This document shows positions 10,089-20,400 of a DNA stretch of 64,000 nucleotides, piece by piece (positions within the stretch are counted from its first letter, which is position 1; every line of letters starts with the position of its first letter). The position numbers and the translations under genes are program-made. This DNA comes from Dyadobacter sp. CY323 (GTDB taxonomy: Bacteria; Bacteroidota; Bacteroidia; Cytophagales; Spirosomataceae). The stretch covers positions 124,001 to 188,000 of the forward strand of contig NZ_JAJUXH010000005.1 in NCBI RefSeq assembly GCF_021390245.1, in the 5' to 3' direction. The notes under the pieces are model-generated. The model was given only the letters and a program-made list of their open reading frames with translations. It searched no databases and was not told the DNA's origin.

Positions 10089-11969
10089 ATGAAAACAAAA
10101 CATATCACCGCGGCACTAATGCTGCTTTTAATGCAAGATCTCGCAGTCACGCAGACCTGGGCTCAAAGTGACCCGCGCAACATTGCCACCGGGCCGGTTA
10201 TTCCCGATGAAAGTTATAGTGACCAGCCCTACATTGTGAAAACCAATGACGGTGCCTGGTTATGCGTCATGACAACAGGTGCAGGCCACGAGGGAGCTAC
10301 CGGCCAGCACATTATAACCTGGCGGAGTTTTGATCAGGGTAAAACGTGGATCGATAAGCAGGATGTGGAGCCCATCGACGGCCCCGAGGCATCTTATGCT
10401 GTTCTACTGAAAGCGCCTTCCGGACGTGTTTTCGTATTTTATGACCACAACACCGACAATCTGCGGTATGTGAAAGGCGATAACCCACCCTACAAAGACG
10501 GGCAGGTAAAGCGGGTGGATAGCCAGGGATATTTCGTCTTTAAGTACTCGGACGATCATGGTAAAACCTGGTCAGCGGGGAGATATACCATTCCGGTTCG
10601 TGAATTTGAGATTGACCGCAATAATCCTTATCAGGGGAAAATCCGGTTTTTCTGGAATGTAGGAAAAGCATTTGCCCACAAGAATGCCGCCTATGTACCC
10701 ATTCACAAGGTCGGCGGGTTTGGGGAAGGTTTTTTCACCTCGTCGGAAGGCGCATTGCTGAGAAGTGACAACCTATTTACCGTGAAGGATCCTGCAAAAG
10801 CGACATGGGCCACGTTGCCGGATGGAGATATCGGTCTGCGCACCCCAGCAGGTGGCGGGCCGATAGCCGAAGAACAGAGCTTTACTGTTTTGAGCGATGG
10901 CTCTTTATACTGTGTTTACCGAACCATCGATGGCTACCCGGTTTATACCTACAGCCGGAATGGCGGGCGTACCTGGGATGCACCGCAGTACCTGCGCTAT
11001 GCGGACGGACGTCTCGTGAAGCATCCGCGCGCTGCCAATTTCGTCTGGCGCTGCGAAAACGGCAAATACCTGTATTGGTTTCATAATCATGGCGGGAAGT
11101 TCATTTCGGAGCACCCGCAGCGCAGATCTATGGCCTACAATGACCGTAACCCGGTGTGGGTGCTGGGAGGTATTGAAAAAGATTCCGACAAAGGAAAGAT
11201 CATCCAGTGGACCCAGCCTGAAATCCTGCTTTATGACGACGATCCGATGATCCGCATGAGCTACCCCGACCTCGTGGAAGACAAAGGAAATTACTACATC
11301 ACCGAAACGCAAAAGGACATTGCCAGGGTGCATCCCATCGACAAGCAGTTTCTGGACGTGTTATGGGGACAGTTTGGGAATAAAAAACTGACAGAAGACG
11401 GATTAGTAACAACATGGTCTGATAAAACCGGAAAGTTCCCACAAAAAGTCCCTGCGCCTTCATTAGCTGATTTTTCCGTACGCAATAATACAGCCGGTGA
11501 TTTCAGGTCAAAAAACACAGAAAAGGGATTCACGATCGATCTGGAGTTTTCGCTCAATGACCTCTCGGCCGGGCAAATCCTGCTGGATGCCAGGCACGCG
11601 GGCGAAAAAGGCTGGCTCGTAAGAACCGCAGATAAAAAGACCATTGAAATCGTTCTGAATGATGGACGGACGCAATCGGTATGGTCGTGCGACGAGGCGA
11701 TGTTGAAAGAAAAGCAGTCGCATCGTGTGACTATTATCGTAGATGGCGGCCCGAGAGTGATCGCATTTGTGGTGGACGGAAAGCTGAATGACGGCGGAGA
11801 CACACGTCAGTTCGGCTGGAGCCGGTTCAATCCCTATCTGCAGTCGGTTTCCGGAGCAAAAGATGTTGAAATAGGTTCCAGGATCCGGGGTGTGATAAAA
11901 ACGGTGAGAGTTTATAACCGCGCATTGAAAACCTCGGAGGCGATTGGCAATTACCATGCAGGTAAATAA
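10089..11969 (+). CDS. secreted BNR-repeat (sialidase-like) propeller protein with C-terminal LamG-like domain
   Basis: A 626-residue protein from the ATG at 10089; the frame opens at 10038 but that extension lacks a leader. A signal peptide (about 1-25, ending TWAQ) is followed by a beta-propeller (about 30-430) with Asp-box repeats, clearly SFDQGKTW and SDDHGKTW and a degenerate SRNGGRTW. The last roughly 170 residues look like a concanavalin/LamG domain. Asp-box propellers include sialidases, but also polysaccharide lyases and uncharacterised BNR_4 proteins, and I could not identify a full sialidase active site by eye. It follows SusD by 72 bases in the same orientation, so it is the likely glycan-acting enzyme of this locus. 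Confidence 0.8.
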   Translation: MKTKHITAALMLLLMQDLAVTQTWAQSDPRNIATGPVIPDESYSDQPYIVKTNDGAWLCVMTTGAGHEGATGQHIITWRSFDQGKTWIDKQDVEPIDGPEASYAVLLKAPSGRVFVFYDHNTDNLRYVKGDNPPYKDGQVKRVDSQGYFVFKYSDDHGKTWSAGRYTIPVREFEIDRNNPYQGKIRFFWNVGKAFAHKNAAYVPIHKVGGFGEGFFTSSEGALLRSDNLFTVKDPAKATWATLPDGDIGLRTPAGGGPIAEEQSFTVLSDGSLYCVYRTIDGYPVYTYSRNGGRTWDAPQYLRYADGRLVKHPRAANFVWRCENGKYLYWFHNHGGKFISEHPQRRSMAYNDRNPVWVLGGIEKDSDKGKIIQWTQPEILLYDDDPMIRMSYPDLVEDKGNYYITETQKDIARVHPIDKQFLDVLWGQFGNKKLTEDGLVTTWSDKTGKFPQKVPAPSLADFSVRNNTAGDFRSKNTEKGFTIDLEFSLNDLSAGQILLDARHAGEKGWLVRTADKKTIEIVLNDGRTQSVWSCDEAMLKEKQSHRVTIIVDGGPRVIAFVVDGKLNDGGDTRQFGWSRFNPYLQSVSGAKDVEIGSRIRGVIKTVRVYNRALKTSEAIGNYHAGK

Positions 11970-11973
11970 AACA

Positions 11974-12024
11974 ATCCATTGCACCGGTGGCTGGCTGCAA
12001 ATGCCCCGGCTACCGGTGAATGGG
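11974..12024. terminator. imperfect inverted repeat between convergent genes
   Basis: The arms CCATTGCACCGGT and ACCGGTGAATGG pair with one bulged base around a loop of about 23 bases. They fill the gap between the stop codons of the BNR gene (plus strand) and the symporter gene (minus strand). There is no clear T-run on either side, so a role as shared terminator is only suggested by position and symmetry. Confidence 0.35.
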
Positions 12025-12029
12025 TTGCA

Positions 12030-13358
12030 TTAAGGAAGGTTTCCGATTAAGGTCTCTTTATTATCCGTTTCCGTTAACTCCGCCAGTCGCTGATCCTTCT
12101 TCCTGAACCAGTTCGCCAGCGCCGATCCCGTCACATTCTGCAATGGGCCGAAGATGGTAGAAGCCAGTCCCACCGTCGACACCTTTCCCATTTGCAGCGC
12201 CAGCCCGGTAGCTACACCGCCGTTTTGCATACCCACCTCAAAAGCGATGGTGCGACGGTCCTTTTCCGGCAGGCCAAAAAGCATTGCAAGAAAATAGCCA
12301 AGGCTCAGGCCAGCGAGATTGTGGATCAGACAGGTAACAATCAGCAATCCCCCAACCGCCAGCAAGTTGTCGCGCCCGGAAGCGGTGATGACTACCGTAT
12401 TAATCACAATTCCCAGCATGGCCGCGAACGACAAGCTGCTCTCAATCATCTGACGGGTGATATTCTGCGAACGTTTTAACAAAATAGCCGCGATCATAGG
12501 CAGGAAGTAAAACCAGAGAAAGGAATAAAACGTGGAGATCAGGAATGTAATAAGATCTGCATTCGTGATATAAGCCAGCACAACATTGGTAACGATCATG
12601 ACCAGCGCAAAGCACAAGAGCTGAATGCCTATCATCTTTCTGGTCGTGTTTCCGTAATAGAACATATTGAAAATAAACCCCGCTACAACCGGTATGATGA
12701 TCATCTTGGTGATATCGATCATCATATGGGCGACGTCAATTTCAACATACTGGCCACCCAGCCATTGCATTAAAAATGGCGTTACAAAAGGCGATAGAAT
12801 GGTAGACACCGAGCCAATGGTAATGGCAAGTGCGAGATTGGCCCCCGCCAGGTACGACATCACGTTGGATGCCATCGCACTGGAAACACACCCGATGAGA
12901 ATAACCCCACCGGCGATTTCAGGAGGGAATGGGAAAAGATGCGATAAGCCGAAAGCCACCAGGGGCATCACGATAAAATGACAAAATACGCCTATCACCA
13001 CACCTTTGGGCATCATGATTACACCCTTGAAATCGTTGAAACTCATGTGGGCACCCATCCCGAACATCGTCAATTGTACAAATGGAACGATCACCTGCTT
13101 CAACTGAAAATCCCCGATGGTTTGAAATGCGTGGGGATAAAACATCGCCGCCGACACAGCTACCAGAATCCATACCGTGTAGGCAAAACCTCTGGTACCG
13201 GAAAAGCCGGCAAATGAAAACGCCAGCATAACCAGCGCACCAACCAGCAGCAAGCCCGTGAGGGATGTGTTATCGAGATAGTACGAAATGCCGGACGCCG
13301 CAAAAGCCGTAATCGAAAGAAAGAGCGTCACTCGTGCATATTGGCTTAAAAAATTCAT
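12030..13358 (-). CDS. bile acid:sodium symporter (BASS/SBF) family transporter
   Basis: A 442-residue polytopic membrane protein with roughly ten or more hydrophobic segments throughout. It has the family's paired crossover regions, seen as GCVSSAMASNVMSYLAGAN (about 160-180) and FEVGMQNGGVATGLALQ (about 375-391). It is longer than typical SBF proteins because of an extra N-terminal pair of membrane segments and a polar C-terminal tail. Members of this superfamily carry organic anions with sodium, including 2-oxoacids and pantothenate precursors as well as bile acids, so bile acid is not implied. It starts 9 bases after the lyxose-isomerase-like gene on the same strand, so the two are probably one operon and the transported molecule may be a sugar-derived acid. 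Confidence 0.88.
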   Translation of the reverse strand: MNFLSQYARVTLFLSITAFAASGISYYLDNTSLTGLLLVGALVMLAFSFAGFSGTRGFAYTVWILVAVSAAMFYPHAFQTIGDFQLKQVIVPFVQLTMFGMGAHMSFNDFKGVIMMPKGVVIGVFCHFIVMPLVAFGLSHLFPFPPEIAGGVILIGCVSSAMASNVMSYLAGANLALAITIGSVSTILSPFVTPFLMQWLGGQYVEIDVAHMMIDITKMIIIPVVAGFIFNMFYYGNTTRKMIGIQLLCFALVMIVTNVVLAYITNADLITFLISTFYSFLWFYFLPMIAAILLKRSQNITRQMIESSLSFAAMLGIVINTVVITASGRDNLLAVGGLLIVTCLIHNLAGLSLGYFLAMLFGLPEKDRRTIAFEVGMQNGGVATGLALQMGKVSTVGLASTIFGPLQNVTGSALANWFRKKDQRLAELTETDNKETLIGNLP

Positions 13359-13367
13359 AGCAAGGGT

Positions 13368-14099
13368 TTAGGAATTTGTAGGTTGTGTAGCAACTGCCTC
13401 CGGATACTCGTGACAGAGGTAATACTTGCGCGCTTCGTCCTCGTCGATCTCCGGGAACCGCACACCATAATCCACCAGAAAAAAGTTATCGTTCCGGTCG
13501 TCGCAAACGCTGGATATTTCGCTGCTTAGCGTATACTTGTCATCATGCATGGCATATCCCGTACCTTCTTCTCCCCAAAACTGGTGGATCGTGTGCGGGA
13601 CGATATTGAGGCTCATCCCGGGTTTCAGACGCACGATATCTCCTGGCGAAAGTCTTTTGGTACACCCATCTACCTGAACGGTAAACGTTTCGGCCGAAGG
13701 ATTTCCATCGATATCAGCTTTGGTCAGCTGGACGAGGATATTACCCCCGGCACGGCAGATGATATCTTCCCGCTTCTTTTTATGAAAATGCGCGGGAGCT
13801 CGCTGATTCTGCGGGTCAATGAGCAACTTCTCCGCATATTCTTTGGGATATTGTTTTGTACCAAACCTTCCGTTACGCAATGTGAACAATACCCGGCCAA
13901 CTTTTCTGAAGTCGTTACTGCCGAAATCAGTGACATCCCATCCCAGCATACAGTTCCGTACCTCGTGGTATTCTTCACCTGCTTTGTCCCAGTCTTCTAT
14001 TGTCCAGTAAGCGAAGTCTGGAAGGTGAAATTTGAAATGGTCGGCCACGTCCAGGGCGATGGAAACACTTTGATTGATAACGGCTCGCGAAAGTTTCAT
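13368..14099 (-). CDS. D-lyxose isomerase family (cupin) sugar isomerase
   Basis: A 243-residue cytoplasmic enzyme of the D-lyxose ketol-isomerase family. It would interconvert D-lyxose and D-xylulose, and related members also act on D-mannose. The start is taken at the ATG at 14099 (MKLSRAVINQS); the frame extends to 14156 but that stretch is not family-like. The cupin metal site is visible as AHFHKKKREDI, providing two His and a Glu, with a later His in IVPHTIHQFWG. It leads a two-gene operon with the transporter 9 bases downstream. In the setting of the SusCD locus it suggests use of a pentose or mannose-related sugar. No upstream operator could be recognised. Confidence 0.87.
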   Translation of the reverse strand: MKLSRAVINQSVSIALDVADHFKFHLPDFAYWTIEDWDKAGEEYHEVRNCMLGWDVTDFGSNDFRKVGRVLFTLRNGRFGTKQYPKEYAEKLLIDPQNQRAPAHFHKKKREDIICRAGGNILVQLTKADIDGNPSAETFTVQVDGCTKRLSPGDIVRLKPGMSLNIVPHTIHQFWGEEGTGYAMHDDKYTLSSEISSVCDDRNDNFFLVDYGVRFPEIDEDEARKYYLCHEYPEAVATQPTNS

Positions 14100-14308
14100 T
14101 AATGTAGATTTACAAAGAAAAGTCAGGCATTTCACCTGCTGAAATGCGCTAAACAAAATTTCATCTATTCGGTTTCTTAATCTAGTATTATCTTGACTGG
14201 AGCTAATGCTAAATTTCCCGCATACCAGAGTCCATGCGAATTCCGCTACCGATGAAGTTACCGCTACGATTTCTGGAAAGATGAAAAATGCTTTGAAGGC
14301 TCGCCCAT

Positions 14309-14338
14309 ACCGCTTTTTATCTGGTCGAGCGGTTTTTT
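14309..14338 (+). promoter_or_regulatory. terminator-like hairpin in ldhA leader
   Basis: A 6-bp stem (ACCGCT / AGCGGT) with a 13-base loop is followed at once by a run of six Ts, about 65 bases before the ldhA start. The gene to its left is transcribed away from it, so there is no plus-strand gene to terminate. The 301-base gap 14100-14400 otherwise holds the divergent start regions. A TACTTTG element at 14353-14359 resembles the Bacteroidota -7 box but lacks a well-spaced -33 partner. Confidence 0.3.
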
Positions 14339-14400
14339 GCCTTACAGTTGACTACTTTGCAGGCATGATTGCCAATGCCTCGCCACAAATCACTGAACCC

Positions 14401-15393
14401 ATGAAAATCCTGTTCTTTTCTGCAAAACCCTATGACAAGCTATTTTTCGACCAGTATAATAAGGATTATGGTTTTGAGATCGAATATCTGGAAACGCATT
14501 TGGGGCCGCACATTGTCAATGCAGTTGAGGATGAGGAAGCAGTTTGTGTGTTTGTCAATGATAAGGTCAATGCAGAAGTAATTTCCGTTCTGGCAAGTAA
14601 AGGCGTCAAAATCATTGCGCTCCGGTGCGCCGGCTTTAACAATGTGGATCTCGAAGCGGCGAAATCGCATGGTCTGAAAGTTTGCCGGGTGCCGGAGTAT
14701 TCTCCGCAGGCAGTAGCCGAACATACCGTCGCCATGCTGCTGACCCTGAACCGTAAGACGCATAAAGCCTACAACCGCGTACGGGAGCAGAATTTTTCTT
14801 TAAATGGGTTGCTGGGTTTTAACCTGTTTCGTAAAACAGTGGGCGTGATCGGCACCGGCAAAATCGGAAGTGCATTCTGTCGCATTATGAAAGGATTCGG
14901 CTGCGAAGTTGTGGCCTATGACTTGTATCCAAATCTAGAACTTGAACGGTCCGGCGTCAGGTATGCTGCATTGGACGAGGTGTTGGCAACCAGTGACATA
15001 ATCTCGCTGCACTGTCCGCTCAATGAGGATACCCACTATCTGATCAACGAAAAAACGCTGGCCGGCATGAAAAAGGGCGTGACCCTGATCAATACCAGCC
15101 GCGGTGGTCTGGTCAACACAGCCGACGTCATCCGTGCATTGAAAACCGGACATGTAGCCTATTTAGGAATCGACGTTTACGAGCAGGAAGAAAAATTATT
15201 TTTCAAAGACCTTTCCGGCAGCATCATCGAAGACGATATGATCCAGCGTCTCATGAGCTTCCCCAATGTGCTTGTTACCGCACACCAGGCTTTTTTCACG
15301 GAAGAAGCACTTTCTGAGATTGCACAGGTTACCCTCAACAGCATTGACCGGCTCCACAAAGGCCAGGAGCCGGAAAACCTCGGAAAAGCGTGA
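14401..15393 (+). CDS. ldhA: D-lactate dehydrogenase, fermentative type
   Basis: A 330-residue NADH-dependent enzyme that reduces pyruvate to D-lactate in the cytoplasm. The ATG at 14401 (MKILFFSAKPYDK) was chosen over the frame opening at 14206 because it gives the normal family length and the conserved KPYD start. The sequence closely follows the E. coli LdhA pattern: ALRCAGFNNVDL, Rossmann motif GTGKIG (151-156), catalytic Arg234 in NTSRGG, Glu263 in YEQEEKLFF and His295 in TAHQAF, plus the long LFFKDLSG insertion of this subfamily. It is followed 105 bases later by a sigma gene that is probably a separate unit. Confidence 0.95.
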   Translation: MKILFFSAKPYDKLFFDQYNKDYGFEIEYLETHLGPHIVNAVEDEEAVCVFVNDKVNAEVISVLASKGVKIIALRCAGFNNVDLEAAKSHGLKVCRVPEYSPQAVAEHTVAMLLTLNRKTHKAYNRVREQNFSLNGLLGFNLFRKTVGVIGTGKIGSAFCRIMKGFGCEVVAYDLYPNLELERSGVRYAALDEVLATSDIISLHCPLNEDTHYLINEKTLAGMKKGVTLINTSRGGLVNTADVIRALKTGHVAYLGIDVYEQEEKLFFKDLSGSIIEDDMIQRLMSFPNVLVTAHQAFFTEEALSEIAQVTLNSIDRLHKGQEPENLGKA

Positions 15394-15498
15394 AAAGAGC
15401 CCATCTGCCGGTTTTTTGGCAAGTAGCAATCCGGGTTATGGATCTTATGAAAGCGCCACCGAAGCTTTTCATAATTTAGTACCCGTATTTACCAATGA

Positions 15499-16059
15499 AT
15501 GTCGAAGCCGGATAACCTTTCCTTAGATGACCAGGTTTTGTGGAATGCCTTCCGGGGCGGTGACGAGAATGCCTTTGGAGAAATTGCAAGAAAGTATTAC
15601 AAAGGCCTTTTTTCGTACGGCACCCGCTTTTCGGGCGACCGGGAGTTTGTTAAAGATTGCATTCAGGATCTGTTTTTTGAAATGTGGACGCGCCGGGAAA
15701 CGCTTGGCGACACTGATTTTGTAAAATTTTATTTGCTAAAATCACTTCGCAGAAAAATATACCGGGAAAGCAACCGGAAAAACTGGATCTCGGAAGAAAC
15801 AGACCTGGAATATATCACTGAAAACATAGGAGATGCGTCCATTGAGCAGCATATCATCGAGATCGAGTCGAGCGAAGAAAAAACGCAGCTTATCAATCAG
15901 CTTCTCCAGTCGCTTCCGAAACGCCAGCAGGAAGTGATTTATCTCAAATTTTATGAAGACCTGGATAATGACTCGATTGCCCAGGTCATGTCTATTTCAA
16001 AACAAGCAGTTGCCAATCTTATCTACCGCTCCATCCGCGAACTGAAAGACCGTATTTAG
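15499..16059 (+). CDS. ECF RNA polymerase sigma-70 factor
   Basis: A 186-residue ECF sigma factor. Region 2 (about 15-85) includes FGEIARKYYKGLFSYG and a DLFFEMWTRR segment for core binding. Region 4 (about 125-182) has the helix-turn-helix LDNDSIAQVMSISKQAVANLIY. It opens the second Fec-type signalling set: fecR begins 87 bases downstream and the SusC receptor follows. By analogy with characterised FecI systems it should activate the receptor operon when FecR signals. It is distinct in sequence from the sigma proteins at 2444 and 24285, so the three sets should be insulated from each other. Confidence 0.93.
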   Translation: MSKPDNLSLDDQVLWNAFRGGDENAFGEIARKYYKGLFSYGTRFSGDREFVKDCIQDLFFEMWTRRETLGDTDFVKFYLLKSLRRKIYRESNRKNWISEETDLEYITENIGDASIEQHIIEIESSEEKTQLINQLLQSLPKRQQEVIYLKFYEDLDNDSIAQVMSISKQAVANLIYRSIRELKDRI

Positions 16060-16146
16060 TCGCCGGAAAAATTATTTACAAAAAAGATCGCAGATTTTGG
16101 TTATAATCTTTTGCGGCCTGCCTATGTATGTTTGAAAGCCACGCAT

Positions 16147-17265
16147 ATGAACAGGTACAAGGAATATCATGTCGAAGATTTTGTGTTGGACGCAGCGTTC
16201 CAGAAATGGGTCCGTTACCAGGAACCGGAACAGTCGCAAATCTGGCATGATTACATCCTGAAAAATCCAGGGCAGTCGGCCGATATTGAAACCGCCGGAA
16301 TGCTGCTGACAGGCGTTTACTCGCAATACCATGCCGATATCAGCGAATCGGAAATTGAAACCGAAATCACTGGCCTCATCAGCAGGATCAGAGCAGACAA
16401 AGCGGCGAAATCCGCAGAAATCGTCAAGGAACGTCAACCAGCGCACAAAAGCAGACCGTTGATTTGGTGGCTCAGTGCAGCCGCTGCGGTACTGCTGCTC
16501 TCCGGGCTGATGTATATTTATTTTCCAGGCAGCAAAGAAGAATCAGCCATACCATCTCAGACCGGGAAATCTGATCTGATCGAAAAACGGAATGACAGTG
16601 AAGCAGACCAGACTTTTCACCTTGAAGACGGGAGCATGGTGGTACTGAAACCGAAATCCAGTCTCAGGATCCCGGCGCATTTTGACAACAAAAAGCGGGA
16701 GGTCCACCTGTCCGGCGAGGGATATTTTAAAATTTCAAAAGATGTAGACCGACCGTTTCTGGTGTATGCAAATAATTTGGTAACCCGCGTACTGGGTACC
16801 AGTTTTATTATAAAAGCATTCAAAGATGCCAAAGAAACCTCCGTGGAGGTGAAAGAAGGGAAAGTATCCGTTTTCAAAAAAGAAGATTTCGTACTGATAG
16901 GCTCAGGACCAACCAATACTTCCAAAGGAATTGTCCTCACCCCAAACCAGAAAATATTGTTCGAACCCGAGGCCGGCATCCTGACCAAATCGCTGGTAGA
17001 TGTGCCGCAAATGGTGCCATCCGTGAAAACGTCGAGTTTTGTTTATCGGAATACACCTGTAAAAGACGTGCTCACGGACATCGAAAATGCCTATCAGGTC
17101 GATATCATCTTTGATGCTGAAATGCTGGCGGAATGTACATTCACCGCGACATTGTCGAACCAGGATCTACTGGAAAAGCTGTCGATCATTTGCGAGGCGA
17201 TTGAAGCGAAATACGAAGTACTGGACGGCCAGGTGATCATATACGGCAAAAATTGTGTGAATTAA
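16147..17265 (+). CDS. FecR family anti-sigma factor
   Basis: A 372-residue protein from the ATG at 16147 (MNRYKEYHVEDF); the frame opens upstream at 16111. A cytoplasmic N-terminal region of about 110 residues is followed by a membrane segment (PLIWWLSAAAAVLLLSGLMY). The periplasmic FecR domain has HLEDGSMVVLKPKSSLRIP and LSGEGYFKI patterns, and the C-terminal region resembles DUF4974 (FVYRNTPVKDVLTDIENAY). It lies between its sigma gene and the STN-bearing receptor at 17456. It should hold the partner sigma factor inactive or prime it, depending on the signal from the receptor. Confidence 0.93.
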   Translation: MNRYKEYHVEDFVLDAAFQKWVRYQEPEQSQIWHDYILKNPGQSADIETAGMLLTGVYSQYHADISESEIETEITGLISRIRADKAAKSAEIVKERQPAHKSRPLIWWLSAAAAVLLLSGLMYIYFPGSKEESAIPSQTGKSDLIEKRNDSEADQTFHLEDGSMVVLKPKSSLRIPAHFDNKKREVHLSGEGYFKISKDVDRPFLVYANNLVTRVLGTSFIIKAFKDAKETSVEVKEGKVSVFKKEDFVLIGSGPTNTSKGIVLTPNQKILFEPEAGILTKSLVDVPQMVPSVKTSSFVYRNTPVKDVLTDIENAYQVDIIFDAEMLAECTFTATLSNQDLLEKLSIICEAIEAKYEVLDGQVIIYGKNCVN

Positions 17266-17321
17266 GAAAAAATAAGACTATCCTAAACCCTTGATAAAAA
17301 TGAACAACCCGCTCACTTACT

Positions 17322-17342
17322 CATCTTCCTGACGGGAAGATG
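17322..17342 (+). promoter_or_regulatory. hairpin in fecR-susC spacer (locus 2)
   Basis: A perfect 8-bp inverted repeat CATCTTCC/GGAAGATG with a 5-base loop, 56 bases after the fecR stop and 113 bases before the receptor start. No T-run follows. Position matches hairpins in the spacers of the other two sigma/FecR/SusC sets, which suggests mRNA processing or partial attenuation between regulator and receptor genes. Confidence 0.4.
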
Positions 17343-17455
17343 CTAGCCTTCTGAACCACCCTTTCGGCTGAAACTTTTTAACGTTTACGCATAACCGTCC
17401 TAAAAGGCCGGAAGAGTTCGTATTGCAATTTTTACACCAATAAAACACTTGAGTA

Positions 17456-20400
17456 ATGCAAAGATTTTACCGCATGCGGCGATGGTCACGGTTAATGAGG
17501 CTGTCCCTGTTCCAGATCATCCTCATCGCCAGCGTCATAGGCAATGTGTATGCCATTGAGGGAAAGGCTCAGACCTTTTTGAACCAAAAAATCAGTCTGA
17601 ATATCCGCAATAAGCAAATTGAGGATATCCTGGGCGAGATCGAAGGGAAAGTCAAGGCGAAATTTGTATTCAGTCCCAAGCTGATCCGGTCGCACCGGAA
17701 GGTGAGTATCTCCGCGAACAATCAGCCATTGAGCAAGGTACTGGACGAAATACTGGTCCCGCTGGAATTGAAGTACAAGGTATCCGACGACCTCATCATC
17801 ATCAGCCGGGAGGAAAAAACACCGAAGAATGGCCGGAGCGGCCAGCCTAATGCCGACCCTAATACGACACAGACCAACGCGGGTGACCAAACCCCGGCTG
17901 ACATCACCGTCCGGGGGAAAGTGAGTGACGAACGCGGGGAAGGTTTGCCGGGCGTAAACATTATTCTCAAAGGAACGACCAAAGGAACCACCACCGATGT
18001 TTCAGGAAAATTTGAGATCACGGTGCCGGCGCAAGGCGACATACTGATCTTTTCTTTTGTGGGTTTCAAAACCTTTGAAACGGCGGTTACAGGCCAGACG
18101 GAAATGAATATCAGGCTGGACTCCGATCAAAGCCAGTTAGAGGAAGTGATTGTGGTGGGTTATGGTACAAAAACCAAGGAAACCGTTACCGGGGCCATTT
18201 CCCAGGTAAGCGGTGCCGCATTGACCAGCCGGCCGGTTACCAAAGCAGGCCAGGCATTGCAAGGTTTGATCCCCAACCTGAATGTGGTTAACCCGGACGG
18301 AAACCCGAATGCGAACCCGACTTTTAACATCAGAGGAAATACATCCCTGAGCGGCGCGAGTGCATTGGTTTTGGTAGATGGTATTCAAATGGACATGAAC
18401 CTGCTGAACCCGGCAGATATTGAAAGCATTACCGTTCTGAAAGACGCCGCTTCGGCTGCCATTTACGGGGCCAGGGGTGCTTTCGGTGTGATATTGGTTA
18501 CTACCAAAAAAGGTACCAAAGACAGAAAGCCGCAGATCAGCTACTCGGGAAGCATACAATTTAATAAGCCCACATACCTGCCTGATATGCTGAATACGGC
18601 CGATTATATGGAATCGCAGAATGTGGCGCAAATGAACCTCAATGGCACCCAGAAATATACCAATGACCAAGTAAAATGGGTAAACGATTACATAGCCGAT
18701 CCGGTAAACAACCCTAGCTACCATGTCCTTCCAAATGGAAAGATCTTCTGGAATGCAAACCCGAATGTGCTCAAAAACATGCTGCAGCCATGGGCGCCCG
18801 GGCAGAACCACACCGTGAATGTGAATGGAGGCAACAGCAAGACTTCCTATTACATTTCCGGAGGCTATCTCAAACAGGAAGGTTTGTTTAAATCAAATAC
18901 CGACGTTTTCAAAAGATATAACTTCACTACCAATGTGAGTACGGATCTGACGGATTGGTTTAAAGTCGGCGCGAAAGTCAACTACATTTCCACCAATTAC
19001 GACGAGCCTCATAAATACCCTAACAAAGGAAGTGACTGGTGGGAGCAAATGACGCGAGGAGAACCCCAGATCCTTTTTCCGGACAAAACCCCGGCAGGAT
19101 CGCCGGTGGGAGAAGGCATCGCGACAGAGAGTTTTGTTAACTTTTTGGAAAGTGGCTCACGCAAGATCAGCGGCCTGGCCACCGGGATTTACAGCATAGA
19201 CGCACAAGCGAAGATCATCGACGGGCTGAAAGTGAGTGGCAACTTGTCGTACACGTCCACACGCCAGACTTTGAAAGAAAACCAGGTAGCATTCCCGTAC
19301 ATTCGCGATACCTGGATCCCGCAGATATCAGGTACTTCGCCGTCTTTTGTGCAGCGGAATTTTGGTACCTCCGATTATTTTGCTGCCAACCTTTATGCGG
19401 ATTACAGCAAAGTGTTTGCCCAAAAGCATGCCGTTTCCGCATTGGTAGGCTACAATCAGGAATGGTACGATCTGACCAGCACGACTGTAAAAAGACAGGA
19501 TCTGATCAGCGGCGAAGTCCCGGTTCTGAACCTCACCACCGGGACCGTCAGCACTTCGGACGAGCAGACGGCGTGGGCCATCCGGGGCGTTTTCGCGCGG
19601 ATCAATTACGATTATATGGGAAAATACCTGATCGAATTTAACAGCCGCTACGACGGTACTTCGCGGTTTCCATCGGGGCGGCGTTTCGGATATTTCCCAT
19701 CGGTGTCTGCCGGATGGCGGATCTCTCAGGAAAAATTCATGCAGCCGATCTCGCGCATCCTGCCGGAACTGAAACTCCGGGCTTCTTACGGGACCCTGGG
19801 AAACCAGCTTACGGCTACCAATTTCCCGTACATCTCCCTTTTCGGGATCGTGCCACAGGTATCTTATCTGTTGGGGGGTGCATTGCCTCTGGGAATTTCT
19901 GCGCCGGGACTGGTAAGTCCTGACCTGACGTGGGAGAAAGTATCCACCCTCGATTTCGGTGCAGATGCCAATGTTTTCGGGAAACTGAACCTCGGTTTCG
20001 ACTGGTACAAAAGAACGACTTCGGGAATGCTGGTACAAGGCGACAGGTTGCCCGCCGTGCTCGGGACAGATGTTCCGCAACGCAATGCAGCCGAACTGAG
20101 TACGACCGGTTTTGAGTTCAGCATCAAATGGGCCGATCAGGCGGGTGAGAAGCTGCGATACGATGTAGGTGTGGTACTTTCCAACTACAAGGCAGTTATT
20201 ACCAAATTTGACAATAACCCCAATAAGCTGATCACCAATTATTACAACGGTCAGAACATCGGCGAGATCTGGGGTTTTGAAACGGCTGGTATTTTTAACA
20301 GCAGCGCCGAGGCCTCGGGCGCGGCCAATCAGGATCAGCTGGGCAACTCCGGTAAATGGGGTGCCGGAGATGTGCAGTACCGCGATCTCGACGGGGATAA

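Noticed and set aside
10089-11969. Calling the BNR protein a true sialidase
   Set aside because: Asp boxes show only a propeller fold; the arginine triad and tyrosine nucleophile of sialidases could not be placed with confidence.
13545-14102. Plus-strand open frame of 185 codons
   Set aside because: It is antisense to the lyxose-isomerase-type gene, whose cupin motifs are clear; no support for coding on this strand.
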